Made by a program: the position numbers and the translations under genes. From an uncultured Eubacteriales bacterium (GTDB lineage Bacteria; Bacillota; Clostridia; Oscillospirales; Acutalibacteraceae): a DNA stretch of 29,926 nt. The notes beneath the pieces are model-generated. The model did no database searches. It worked only from the letters and a program-made list of their open reading frames with translations, and was not told the origin of the DNA. The DNA lies in contig CAKTTT010000003.1 in assembly GCA_934615635.1 (NCBI GenBank), forward strand, positions 1-29,926, in the 5' to 3' direction. This document shows, one piece after another, positions 1 to 8,030 of this stretch (the stretch's first letter is position 1; every line of letters begins with the position of its first letter).

Positions 1-1249
1 TTACAATGTGGCGGACACCTGGATCGTAGGGCGTTTCCTTGGCTCGGACGCTCTGGCGGCCGTGGGCTCCTCCTACACCCTCATGGTGTTTCTGACCTCC
101 ATCCTGCTGGGCCTCTGCATGGGCAGCGGCGCCTTTTTCTCCATCCAGTTCGGCAAGCGGGATTTTGAACAGCTGAAAACCGGCTTTTTTCTTTCTTTTC
201 TGCTGATCGGCTTTGTCACGCTGCTGCTGAACGCCGCCGCCTTCGCGGGGCTGGACGGCATGATCACGCTCCTACAGGTACCCGCCGAGCTCCGGGGGAT
301 GATGAAGGCTTATCTCTTCTGTATTTTCCTGGGAATCCCGGCTACCTTTCTCTATAACTATTTCGCCTCTCTTCTGCGAGCGGTGGGCAACTCCGTGGTG
401 CCGCTGGTTTTTCTGGCGGCCAGCGCGGTGCTGAATATCCTGCTGGATCTTCTTTTTGTCGTCGTTTTTCCCTGGGGCGTGACGGGGGCCGCCGCAGCCA
501 CCGTTCTTTCGCAATTTGTATCCGGCATCGGCATCATGGTCTACTACGCGCTCCGTTTCCCGGCTTTGCGGGTGAAAAGATCACACATGCGCTGGGACGC
601 CTCCATTCTCAGGGAAATCACCTCTCTGTCTTTGCTGACCTGCATCCAGCAATCGGTGATGAATCTGGGGATCCTGCTGGTTCAGGGGCTGATCAACAGC
701 TTCGGCACGGTGATCATGGCGGCGTTTGCGGCGGCGGTGAAAATCGATTCCTTCGCCTATATGCCGGTGCAGGATTTCGGGAACGCCTTTTCCACCTTTA
801 TCGCCCAGAATTATGGGGCGGGAAAGGCCGAGCGGATCAGAAAAGGGATGCGCAGCGCGGCTCTTTGCGCCGCCGGCTTCTGCCTGCTCATCAGCCTGCT
901 GGTCTGTCTGCTGGCGCGGCCTTTGATGGGGCTTTTCATCGATGCCTCCCGCACCGATATCATCGCGGCGGGAGTGGGATACCTGCGGATTGAAGCCTCC
1001 TTTTACATCGGCATCGGCCTGCTCTTCCTCTTTTACGGCTTTTACCGGGCGGTGGGCAGACCGGGCATATCGGTGGTGCTGACGGTGATTTCCCTCGGCA
1101 CCCGGGTGGCGCTGGCTTATCTGCTCTCCGCGCTGCCGGCGATGGGGGTCACCGGGATTTGGGTTTCCGTCCCCATCGGCTGGCTGCTGGCCGATCTGGC
1201 CGGCGCTCTCTATTACATCCGGCATAGAAAGGTCCTGCTCGGCGGGTGA
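1..1249 (+). CDS. MATE family multidrug/metabolite efflux protein, 5' end outside window
   Basis: This is an integral membrane antiporter of the MATE family, which exports cationic drugs or metabolites using a sodium or proton gradient. The reading frame is open from base 2 and starts mid-protein: codons for YN-VADTWIVGRFLG match the loop after the first MATE transmembrane helix, so roughly 20-40 N-terminal residues lie to the left. A GTG at base 8 can be read as a start but is almost certainly internal. About 415 residues are visible, with a dozen hydrophobic segments, the family repeat pattern (ALAAVG near the start, AFAAAVKID and NYGAGKAERI in the second half) and a short basic C-terminus. 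A strong terminator follows 17 bp after the stop, so it is transcribed apart from the sigma-factor genes. Substrate cannot be inferred. Confidence 0.9.
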   Translation, partial: YNVADTWIVGRFLGSDALAAVGSSYTLMVFLTSILLGLCMGSGAFFSIQFGKRDFEQLKTGFFLSFLLIGFVTLLLNAAAFAGLDGMITLLQVPAELRGMMKAYLFCIFLGIPATFLYNYFASLLRAVGNSVVPLVFLAASAVLNILLDLLFVVVFPWGVTGAAAATVLSQFVSGIGIMVYYALRFPALRVKRSHMRWDASILREITSLSLLTCIQQSVMNLGILLVQGLINSFGTVIMAAFAAAVKIDSFAYMPVQDFGNAFSTFIAQNYGAGKAERIRKGMRSAALCAAGFCLLISLLVCLLARPLMGLFIDASRTDIIAAGVGYLRIEASFYIGIGLLFLFYGFYRAVGRPGISVVLTVISLGTRVALAYLLSALPAMGVTGIWVSVPIGWLLADLAGALYYIRHRKVLLGG

Positions 1250-1266
1250 GGGCGGGAACGAGGGAG

Positions 1267-1295
1267 GCGGCGGGCCGACAACCCGCCGCTTTTTT
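1267..1295 (+). terminator. Rho-independent terminator after the MATE gene
   Basis: A perfect 8-bp GC-rich stem (GCGGCGGG at 1267-1274, CCCGCCGC at 1282-1289) with a 7-nt loop is followed directly by six T residues. It sits 17 bp after the MATE stop and 71 bp before the sigma-factor start, so it ends the upstream transcript. Confidence 0.9.
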
Positions 1296-1366
1296 CCTGA
1301 TGACAAGAAAGTTTTTTAAATCCTTTCGGCCCCTTTCCCGTTATTCTTATTGAGAGGAGGGAGCGT

Positions 1367-1915
1367 ATGGAGGAGCGAGAGCTCATCCGGCTGGCGCAAG
1401 GCGGAGATCGACAGGCGCTGGATGCCCTTATCCGCCTGCACTACCGGGATATCTACCGCTTTCTGGCGCGTAAAACCGCCTCGGCCGCCGCGGCGGAGGA
1501 TCTGACACAGACGGTGTTCCTTCGCTTTGTGCAGCACCTGGGCAGCTATACCGACCGCGGGCTGCTCCGGCATTATCTGCTGCGGCTGGCGGTCAATACC
1601 GGCAATGATTATTTCCGGGAGCGGAAACCCTCCCCTCCGTTGGAAGCGGACGAAACCCTCCCCTCTCTCGCCTGCATCCACCGGGAAGCGGAGCAGCGGG
1701 AGCTGATCCGGCAGGCCCGGGCGCTGCTCGCCGGGCTTCCCTCCGCCCAGCGGGACGTCATCCTTCTGCATGTATACCACGGCCTGAAATTCCGGGAGAT
1801 CGCCGGCATAGTCGGCTGTCCCTCCTCCACCGTCAAATCCCGGTACCGGCAGGGCCTGCAGAAAATCAAAATTTCGTTAAAGGAAAGGGGCTTTGACCAC
1901 TATGACGAATCATGA
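1367..1915 (+). CDS. ECF-type RNA polymerase sigma factor
   Basis: A 182-residue sigma-70 family protein of the extracytoplasmic-function class, which redirects RNA polymerase to a small regulon in response to a signal. Region 2 is visible at about residues 10-60 (HYRDIYRFLARK, then EDLTQTVFLRF, typical of core binding and -10 recognition). Region 4 is at about residues 120-170 (LPSAQRDVILLHVYHGLKFREIA and a helix-turn-helix ending SSTVKSRYRQGLQKI). A strong ribosome binding site (GAGGAGGGAG) precedes the ATG. Its 3' end overlaps the next gene, which encodes a membrane protein, followed by an ABC ATPase and permease. ECF factors are usually controlled by a co-encoded anti-sigma factor; the next gene is the candidate by position only. 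The target is probably its own operon, by analogy. Confidence 0.9.
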   Translation: MEERELIRLAQGGDRQALDALIRLHYRDIYRFLARKTASAAAAEDLTQTVFLRFVQHLGSYTDRGLLRHYLLRLAVNTGNDYFRERKPSPPLEADETLPSLACIHREAEQRELIRQARALLAGLPSAQRDVILLHVYHGLKFREIAGIVGCPSSTVKSRYRQGLQKIKISLKERGFDHYDES

Positions 1916-2672
1916 TGTGCGGCGGCTGTTGGAGGCAGACGCCCTTCCTTACGAGCCGGAGAAGGCCATGGAGGAACGGATTCTGCGCGTCCAGGCGCTG
2001 GCGCACGCTCTTCCCATCCGCCGCCGCGCTCCCACCCGCGCCTACTCCCTCGCCCGGCAGTTGGAAACCCAGATCCGCTATCTGCCCAAATGGTTTTACG
2101 CCTTTCATCTCCTCTTCGTCCTGTTTTCCCTGCTCCTTTCTTTCAACAACGTCTTGGACGATAATGTCCTTCTCCTATACGCCCTCTTTCCACTGATCCT
2201 TCTGCCCTACGGGCTGCTGTTGCGGCAGACCTTTCTCAGCGAGATGCTGGAGCTGGAAAGCGCCTGCAAATACAATATCTCCCGCACCCTGGCCATGCGT
2301 TTTTTCGTGCTGGGCTGCACAGCCATCCTGGCCGTGACGACCGCCTTCCTTCCCCTGAGCCTGCTGCGCTTCGCAGGGATTCTGCCGGTGGGCTATAATC
2401 TGCCCGACGTCTTGGCGGCGCTGGCAAATTTCACCGTCACGGCCGCGCTGATCCTCTTTTGCGGGCTGCGGCGCATCCGGTGGGGGCTGCTGGCCGGGGC
2501 GGCTTGGTATGCCGCCGCCCTCGTTCCCTCCGCTTTCTGGCTATCCGCGCTGCCGGCCGGTTTTCTGGCCTGTCTGCTGGCCGCCAGCCTGCTGCTGTTC
2601 GTCGCCGCCGTCCTGTGCCGGGCCCGGCTGCGGGTCCGCCTGGACAATACCTTTTATAGGGGAGGTATGTGA
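1902..2672 (+). CDS. Six-TM membrane protein, possible anti-sigma or transporter partner
   Basis: I do not recognise the family. The protein has about 256 residues: a charged cytoplasmic N-terminal part of about 62 residues (starting MTNHDVRRLLEADALP), then six hydrophobic segments and a short basic C-terminal tail. An N-terminal cytosolic domain before membrane helices, co-encoded right behind an ECF sigma factor, fits an anti-sigma factor, but the HxxxCxxC zinc motif of the classical ZAS domain is absent, so this role is inference from position. It could equally be a membrane subunit of the following ABC transporter. The start could be the ATG at 1902 or the in-frame TTG at 1893; the AGGAAAGGGG stretch at 1881-1890 can serve either. 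The gene overlaps the sigma-factor end and stops 1 bp before the ATPase start. Confidence 0.75.
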   Translation: MTNHDVRRLLEADALPYEPEKAMEERILRVQALAHALPIRRRAPTRAYSLARQLETQIRYLPKWFYAFHLLFVLFSLLLSFNNVLDDNVLLLYALFPLILLPYGLLLRQTFLSEMLELESACKYNISRTLAMRFFVLGCTAILAVTTAFLPLSLLRFAGILPVGYNLPDVLAALANFTVTAALILFCGLRRIRWGLLAGAAWYAAALVPSAFWLSALPAGFLACLLAASLLLFVAAVLCRARLRVRLDNTFYRGGM

Positions 2673-2673
2673 G

Positions 2674-3546
2674 ATGGAACTGGAACTGGACGGATTGACC
2701 AAGTGTTACCGGGATAAAAAGGCGGTGGACGGCTTCAGCTATCGCCTGCGGGAAGGAATATACGGACTGCTGGGGCCAAATGGCTCGGGAAAAACCACCC
2801 TGACCCGGATGCTGGCGGACGTATTGCGGCCCACCTCCGGATCCATCCGGCTGGACGGGCAGCCCAGCGACCGGCTGGACGAAGCCTACCGGGATCTGAT
2901 CGGCTATCTTCCCCAGGATTTCGGCTGCTATAAGGAATTCACCGCCATGGATTTCCTGCTGTATATCGCCTCCCTCAAGGGGCTGGACAAACGCCTGGCC
3001 AAAAGCCGGGCGGAGGAACTGATGGAATCGGTGGGCCTCTATGACGACCGGAAGCGGAAGCTGAAAACCTATTCCGGCGGCATGAAACAGCGGGTGGGCA
3101 TCGCCCAGGCCCTTCTCAACGACCCGTCCATCCTCATCCTGGATGAACCCACCGCCGGCCTAGATCCCAAGGAGCGGGTACGGTTCCGCAACCTCTTGGG
3201 CCATTTCGCCGGCGGCAGGATCATCCTGCTGTCCACCCATATCGTCACCGACGTGGAGTTCATCGCGGACACGATTTTGCTGATGAAAAACGGCCGGTTG
3301 CTGCAGGCGGGAGACGTTCCCACCATCACGGATACCGCCGCCGGCAGAGTATGGACCCTTCGGGCGGACGATCGTACCGTCCAGGAGATCGGCAGCCGGT
3401 ATTGCGTGGCCAACATACGCCACGACGGTGCGCTGATCGAGCTGCGCGTCATCTCCGACGAACGTCCCCATCCCGCCGCCGAGGAAGCCTCCCCCACTCT
3501 GGAGGACGCCTATCTGTATGTATTCGGAGAGGAGGCCGGGAGATGA
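2674..3546 (+). CDS. ABC transporter ATP-binding protein
   Basis: A 290-residue ABC-2/CcmA-type ATPase that powers the membrane protein encoded next. Walker A is GPNGSGKT at residues 34-41, the Q-loop glutamine is at about 81, the signature SGGMKQR is at about 134-140, Walker B with catalytic Glu is LILDEPT at 154-160, and the switch His is in LLSTHI. The C-terminal about 70 residues form the accessory region common in drug and lantibiotic exporters. I chose the ATG at 2674 because it has GGGGAGG about 10 bp upstream and because family homology begins there (MELELDGLTKCY); the open frame extends further upstream but only inside the previous gene. The stop overlaps the permease start by ATGA. 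Confidence 0.93.
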   Translation: MELELDGLTKCYRDKKAVDGFSYRLREGIYGLLGPNGSGKTTLTRMLADVLRPTSGSIRLDGQPSDRLDEAYRDLIGYLPQDFGCYKEFTAMDFLLYIASLKGLDKRLAKSRAEELMESVGLYDDRKRKLKTYSGGMKQRVGIAQALLNDPSILILDEPTAGLDPKERVRFRNLLGHFAGGRIILLSTHIVTDVEFIADTILLMKNGRLLQAGDVPTITDTAAGRVWTLRADDRTVQEIGSRYCVANIRHDGALIELRVISDERPHPAAEEASPTLEDAYLYVFGEEAGR

Positions 3547-4739
3547 GAACGCTGCTGTATTATGAGCTGAAAAAGATCTTCGGGATACGGCGCACCCTGA
3601 TCCTGTCCGGCGCCGCTCTCCTGGTTTGCCTGGCCTCCTACTGGTTCACCTGCCTTCCCACTCTTCTCCACAGCCAGTTCGATGTGCAGCGAATCCGGGC
3701 GAAGGAAAGCGCCCTGTCCAGCGACCGCATCCCCGCGGAAGCCGAGGCTGCTGAAGAAAGGCGGAACGCGATCATCGAGGATCCCGCAAGCTATGTGAGC
3801 GGCGTGCTGCCCGGCGAAGAGGAAAGCATATGGGATACCATGAAGCCCGAACGCAAGGAGGAATGCGAACGGCTGGAGAACGTGATGACCGCCGGCTTCG
3901 TGCTGCGGATCTATGATAGCTACACCGACGAACTGATCGCCAAGCGGGAGGATCCCGCCCTGCCCCTGAATCAACGGCTGCTGCTGGAGGAGGAAATCGC
4001 CATGCGGCAAAACGCCGGAACGCTGCAAGACGGCTACAATGCCTTTTATTATTATATGATTCTGTTTTTCACCGACTACGCCCCTCTGCTACTGGGCTTT
4101 GTGATCATCGTGCTGCTGTCGCCGGTTTTCACACGGGAGACCGCTTCCAGAACCGATTCCCTGATTTTATCCAGCCGCCGCGGGAAAAGCGGCGTTATTC
4201 TGGCCAAGTTTCTGGCTTCCCTGCTGGCCGTCACCATGGCCTTCGCCTGTATCATCGGCTTTTACGCCTGCCTGGTGGGGTTCACCTACGGCTTTGAAGG
4301 AGGACGCACTAGTAGTCTTTTTTCCTTTACCGATTCTTTTCTCTTCAACGCCTCCCCCTTCCATTTCACCATGGCGCAGCTACTGGGGATCCTGCTGGCC
4401 GTTTCCTACGCGGGCTGCCTGGGACTCGCCTCTCTCATACTTTTCCTCTCCTCCCACCTCCGAAGCGGGACGGGGGGGATCGTCCTTTCCTTTACCGTCT
4501 ATTACCTCCCGCTGCTTCTCTACTTCTCCACCAACAGCCGGGAATCCCTTCCCTTAGGCGTCTACTTTTACAGCGGCCTGATTCAGGCGGTATCCCTTTT
4601 CAGGCGTTTCGACGGATGGGTTCTTTTTGGCCGGCCGGTGTGGTCCGGCTACCTGGCGCTGGGAATTCTGGCCCTTCTGACCCTCCTGGCGCTTCTTTTC
4701 TCCTATCATCGCTGCCGGCGGCAGCAGGCCGGAAATTGA
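3543..4739 (+). CDS. ABC-2 type transporter permease
   Basis: A 398-residue membrane protein forming the channel of the ABC transporter. It begins with a short cytoplasmic stretch (MRTLLYYELKKIFGIRR, the usual ABC-2 permease opening) and a first transmembrane helix at about residues 18-37. A large, charged, presumably extracytoplasmic region of about 120 residues follows, then five further hydrophobic segments. This layout resembles ABC-2 permeases of clostridial sigma-regulated export or bacteriocin-resistance systems. The start overlaps the ATPase stop (ATGA), indicating translational coupling. It is the last gene of the + strand unit; a hairpin terminator lies 39 bp after the stop. The substrate cannot be deduced. 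Confidence 0.87.
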   Translation: MRTLLYYELKKIFGIRRTLILSGAALLVCLASYWFTCLPTLLHSQFDVQRIRAKESALSSDRIPAEAEAAEERRNAIIEDPASYVSGVLPGEEESIWDTMKPERKEECERLENVMTAGFVLRIYDSYTDELIAKREDPALPLNQRLLLEEEIAMRQNAGTLQDGYNAFYYYMILFFTDYAPLLLGFVIIVLLSPVFTRETASRTDSLILSSRRGKSGVILAKFLASLLAVTMAFACIIGFYACLVGFTYGFEGGRTSSLFSFTDSFLFNASPFHFTMAQLLGILLAVSYAGCLGLASLILFLSSHLRSGTGGIVLSFTVYYLPLLLYFSTNSRESLPLGVYFYSGLIQAVSLFRRFDGWVLFGRPVWSGYLALGILALLTLLALLFSYHRCRRQQAGN

Positions 4740-4778
4740 ACCTCCCGCCGCAAAAGCAGGACAGGGAAAATACCTACA

Positions 4779-4817
4779 GAAGCAGGGGCTCTGTCTTTAG
4801 GACAGCGCCCCTGCTTC
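4779..4817. terminator. Hairpin terminator between convergent operons
   Basis: GAAGCAGGGGC (4779-4789) pairs with GCCCCTGCTTC (4807-4817). An inner CTGTC/GACAG stem extends the hairpin to 16 bp with one mismatch and a 5-nt loop. It lies in the 84-bp gap between the permease and the fabK stop. The downstream sequence is T-containing on both strands (TTTG on +, TATTTT about 8 nt away on -), so it probably ends both the + strand ABC unit and the - strand biosynthetic cluster. Confidence 0.85.
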
Positions 4818-4823
4818 TTTGTC

Positions 4824-5798
4824 TCATGTGTATTCATCGAACAGCGCGCGCTTCGCCATATAGGGACCCATCAGCGCCGCCGCCTGTCCCTCCACCTCGT
4901 CCAGGATATCTCCGGCACTTTGCTCTTTCTGGATCAGCCCCGCGATCTGTCCCGCCATGAAACAGCCCTTTTCCAAATCCCCGGAAGCAACCGCCCGCTT
5001 CAGCGCCCCCGCCCCCAGCTCGGCGTACTGCGGGGCGGCACAGCTCTCGTTCCCTTCCAGTTCCGCCATGCGCACGGAAAAGGGCGTTTTCAGCGACCGG
5101 ATGGGGCGGCCGTACCGCCCTCCCGTTACCACCGTGCCGGTGTCCCTCGCCTGCAGAAGCTTCTCCTTATACCTTCTATGTATGTCGCATTCCCGCGCGG
5201 CCAGAAACCGGGTCCCCATCTGTATTCCCTCCGCTCCAAGCATGAACGCGGCGGCCATTCCCCGCCCATCTCCGATACCGCCAGCGGCCACCACCGGAAT
5301 TTTCACCGCATCCACCACCTGCGGCACAAGACACAGGGTGGAGGTTGTCCCTATATGCCCTCCCGCCTCCGTCCCCTCCGCGATAACCGCCGCGGCGCCC
5401 CGTCTCTCCATCAACCGTGCATACCCCACCGACGACACCACCGGTATAATCCGGATGTCGGCCGCCAGCCAGGAGGCCATATAAGGCTGTGGGTCGCCCG
5501 CTCCAGTCGTCACGACCGGCACCCGTTCCTCTGCGACGATACGGGCGATTTCCGCCGTTCCTGGATGCCTGAGCATCAAGTTCACGCCAAATGGTCGTGT
5601 GGTTTTCTGCCGTAGCCGCCGCAGGTGGTCCCTGAATTGCTCCACCGTTTCCCAAACGGATGTCAGTATTCCCAGCCCGCCCGCCTCGGAAACGGCCGCC
5701 GCCAACTCCGGCGTGGCTATCCAGGCCATTCCCCCCTGAAAAATGGGCCGTCGTATCCCCAGCAGCGTGCATATCCGGCTCTTTGAAAAATCAGCCAT
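4824..5798 (-). CDS. fabK: FabK-type enoyl-ACP reductase (FMN, NPD-like)
   Basis: A 324-residue TIM-barrel flavoprotein of the FabK / 2-nitropropane dioxygenase family, which reduces trans-2-enoyl-ACP in the last step of the fatty-acid elongation cycle. The N-terminus LGIRRPIFQGGMAW, the FMN/substrate motif EGTEAGGHIG, the phosphate-binding AAGGIGDGRGM, and the FabK-like downstream run GTRFLAARECDIH are all present. Length matches FabK (about 310-325). I start at ATG 5798, which overlaps the NRPS stop by 8 bp; the longer open frame lacks family similarity. Last gene of the cluster, 6 bp before the terminator hairpin. With KS, FabD, FabZ-ACP and AccAD it makes a nearly complete dedicated chain-elongation set. 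A nitronate monooxygenase is the alternative but fits the context less well. Confidence 0.9.
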   Translation of the reverse strand: MADFSKSRICTLLGIRRPIFQGGMAWIATPELAAAVSEAGGLGILTSVWETVEQFRDHLRRLRQKTTRPFGVNLMLRHPGTAEIARIVAEERVPVVTTGAGDPQPYMASWLAADIRIIPVVSSVGYARLMERRGAAAVIAEGTEAGGHIGTTSTLCLVPQVVDAVKIPVVAAGGIGDGRGMAAAFMLGAEGIQMGTRFLAARECDIHRRYKEKLLQARDTGTVVTGGRYGRPIRSLKTPFSVRMAELEGNESCAAPQYAELGAGALKRAVASGDLEKGCFMAGQIAGLIQKEQSAGDILDEVEGQAAALMGPYMAKRALFDEYT

Positions 5799-7755
5799 CC
5801 TGCCGCCCCGCTTCTTTAGCCGGTGTGCTGTGGGCAGATCTCTCCTCCAGATAACTGAGAAGCAGAAGGGTCTGCGCCACCCATTCCTTCCGCAGGCAAT
5901 CGACACCCCCGGCCGAAAACGCCCCATCAGGAAGAACAATCGCGGCGTGCAGCCGCTTATTCACAAACAGCACATCTACGCCCATCAAGGAATCAAACCG
6001 ATGGCAGGGGGCTGTATCCAACCGCGGGGAGATCTCTTCCAAAAGGAAGGGCGCCTGTCCGTTCTGGTGAAACTCTCCCAGATAATTCATCCGGACCGCG
6101 CCGGAGTAAGCCGGCTTTGCCTCCAGGCGCTGAAGAGCTTCCCACTCATATTTCCGCGCCCCCGCCTGCCTGAACTGTTCCGCCAGCCTCGCTGTCTGCG
6201 TCGGCAGGTCTCCGGGTTCCGCCTGAAGCCGGACGGGATAAAGCACCGTAAACCATCCCACGGTTCTCTCTGTCCCCCGCATTCCTCTCCGATCCCGCCC
6301 ATGCCCCTCCATCTCAAAGAGAAGTTCCCGGATATCCAAGAGCTTTTGCATGGCGCGGAATAGCGCAATTCCCAGAAGCTCGCCCGCATGTACGGCATGG
6401 GTCCGGCGGCCGGCGGCCATCCTTTCCGGCGTCACCTCTGCGGGAAACGACACGCGGTATGTCTGCGTCTCTCCATTGGTATAGCCGTCCCCTTTCCTAA
6501 GGAGCCGTCCATCTTCCTTCTGTACCATATTCCGCCAAAACGTTTGCGCTTCGTCATCCGGAATCCTCTCCTCCGACATCAAGGCGGCGAATCGCCGGTA
6601 GGGCCATTCTTCAGGCGGCAGCGGCGCCTCACCATCCGTGATGCAGGCCGCCAGATCCTCCAGCAGGATCCGCCAGGATACCCCGTCCACCACCAGGTGA
6701 TGCGCAACGATCAGTAGATACCGCTCTTCCGCGCGTTGCAGCAGGATGGGGCGGATCAGCAAATCCTTCTCCAGGTCAAAGCACACCTCATCCCGGGGAA
6801 TGTTTTCCTCCATAGAGAGGCTCTTTTCCCTCACAATCCCGAGAGCGGTCAGATGCGCGTCGTTTATGTAGGGCTTGCCCCCTTTTTCGCAGTTGAGCCG
6901 TAGGATTTCATGACTGCGGAGAATCTTTCGAAAAATCGTTTCCAGTTGCTCTGCTGCAATCGGGCGGCGCAGCCGCAAGAGGATCGACTGATTATAGCGC
7001 CCCGGCTGCTGAAGGCCCTGCTGGAAAAACCAGCGGAACATGGGAGAATCAAGGCTATCCGCATCCGGCTGCATCGCTTCGTCGACAGCGGAGAGAGGCC
7101 GAACCAGAGCCGCCATATCTGCCAAAACCGGATGCAGCAGGATATCCCGCACCGCCAGCTCCAGCTGCCGCTCCCTCAGGCGGGAGGAAATCTGGATGGC
7201 CTTGATGGAGTCGCCCCCCAATGCATAAAAGTTACCGTCTTCCCGGATTAAATCAACCTGCAAAACCTCCTGCATCGCTTCGAGCAGTATACCGGCATAT
7301 TTTGCCAGGGGATGTTTTTTTCCTATATCCGCCGCACCATCCGTCCGCGGCGCGGGCAGCCTGGACCGGTCTGTTTTTCCATGGGGCGTGAGCGGAAATC
7401 GGTTCATAACGACGAAATACGCCGGAATCATATAGGCCGGCAGCCTCTCCTCCATATATCCTTTCAGTCTCTCCTCGCTGTAGTCATCCGAAGGAATCAC
7501 ATAGGCAGCCAAACCGGCGGTTTCCTTCCCTTTCTGCATAAGAAGCGTCACATCCCGCACCTGACGGCTCTCCAAAATGGTCTGTTCCACCTCATACAGC
7601 TCCACCCGGTTACCGCGGATTTTCACCTGACCGTCCCGGCGGCCCATGTAAAGGAAGCCGCCGATATGAAAAAGGGGGAAATCCGGGTATTTCTGCTGTG
7701 CCAGCCAGATACGTTCTTGCGCATGAGACAGCGCATGGTCCATCTTTTTCATCAC
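5791..7755 (-). CDS. Truncated NRPS protein: C-stub, A C-terminal subdomain, PCP, epimerase
   Basis: A 654-residue protein built from NRPS parts. Residues 8-31 resemble the first condensation motif (ALSHAQERIWLAQQ). From about residue 33 the sequence is abruptly the A7/A8 region of an adenylation domain (FLYMGRRDGQVKIRGNRVEL), ending with an A10 motif (PHGKTDR, Lys127). The rest of C and the ATP/amino-acid-binding core of A are missing. A carrier domain follows (LGGDSIKAIQ, Ser183; the GGDSI type that normally precedes epimerases). A full-length epimerisation-like domain (about 235-640) has HHLVVDG (352-358), EGHGR (483-487), RTVGWF (497-502) and MNYLGEF. It cannot self-load an amino acid, so loading in trans or loss of function is implied. 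The GTG start overlaps the ACP-2 stop (GTGA); ATG codons at 7752 and 7743 are alternatives. Confidence 0.88.
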   Translation of the reverse strand: MMKKMDHALSHAQERIWLAQQKYPDFPLFHIGGFLYMGRRDGQVKIRGNRVELYEVEQTILESRQVRDVTLLMQKGKETAGLAAYVIPSDDYSEERLKGYMEERLPAYMIPAYFVVMNRFPLTPHGKTDRSRLPAPRTDGAADIGKKHPLAKYAGILLEAMQEVLQVDLIREDGNFYALGGDSIKAIQISSRLRERQLELAVRDILLHPVLADMAALVRPLSAVDEAMQPDADSLDSPMFRWFFQQGLQQPGRYNQSILLRLRRPIAAEQLETIFRKILRSHEILRLNCEKGGKPYINDAHLTALGIVREKSLSMEENIPRDEVCFDLEKDLLIRPILLQRAEERYLLIVAHHLVVDGVSWRILLEDLAACITDGEAPLPPEEWPYRRFAALMSEERIPDDEAQTFWRNMVQKEDGRLLRKGDGYTNGETQTYRVSFPAEVTPERMAAGRRTHAVHAGELLGIALFRAMQKLLDIRELLFEMEGHGRDRRGMRGTERTVGWFTVLYPVRLQAEPGDLPTQTARLAEQFRQAGARKYEWEALQRLEAKPAYSGAVRMNYLGEFHQNGQAPFLLEEISPRLDTAPCHRFDSLMGVDVLFVNKRLHAAIVLPDGAFSAGGVDCLRKEWVAQTLLLLSYLEERSAHSTPAKEAGRQDG

Positions 7756-8018
7756 GTGTTCCCTTGATCCGGCAAGCCCGATAGCCGGCCATTCACATAA
7801 TCCACAAACACTTGTACCGTGGGGAAACGACTTATCAACAGCATCTCGTCCTCAAACTGCATGGATAAGGCCGTTTCACACTGGACAACCAACCGTATAA
7901 ATACAATGGAGTCCACTTCCAGCTCATTCAGAGTCTGCTCCATTCGTATGGTATCCGTTTCTACTTCCAAAACATCGGCCATAAGGGCCAAGATTTTATC
8001 TGTGTACACTGGTAACAT
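7752..8018 (-). CDS. Acyl carrier protein (ACP-2)
   Basis: An 88-residue carrier protein. The phosphopantetheine site is Ser37 in LEVDSIVFIRL, followed by the usual helix II-III pattern and a short tail. The local Glu-Val-Asp-Ser differs from the LGxDS of housekeeping ACPs, suggesting a specialised carrier. RBS AAGGAAGGTGG precedes the ATG. It lies 12 bp after the PfkB kinase and overlaps the NRPS fragment, so it may hand its cargo to or from that protein; the PPTase in the cluster would activate it. The cargo is unknown: it could be an acyl chain or the product of the kinase/HAD/nucleotidyltransferase set. Confidence 0.85.
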   Translation of the reverse strand: MLPVYTDKILALMADVLEVETDTIRMEQTLNELEVDSIVFIRLVVQCETALSMQFEDEMLLISRFPTVQVFVDYVNGRLSGLPDQGNT

Positions 8019-8030
8019 CCACCTTCCTTA

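Noticed and set aside
581..1306. 241-codon - strand frame opposite the MATE gene
   Set aside because: Antisense shadow of the MATE coding frame: composition is dominated by Gln, His, Arg and Pro, with no domain; it also runs over the terminator.
4920..5615. 231-codon + strand frame opposite fabK
   Set aside because: Shadow of the strongly conserved fabK frame in GC-rich DNA; low-complexity Arg/Pro/His composition and no family.
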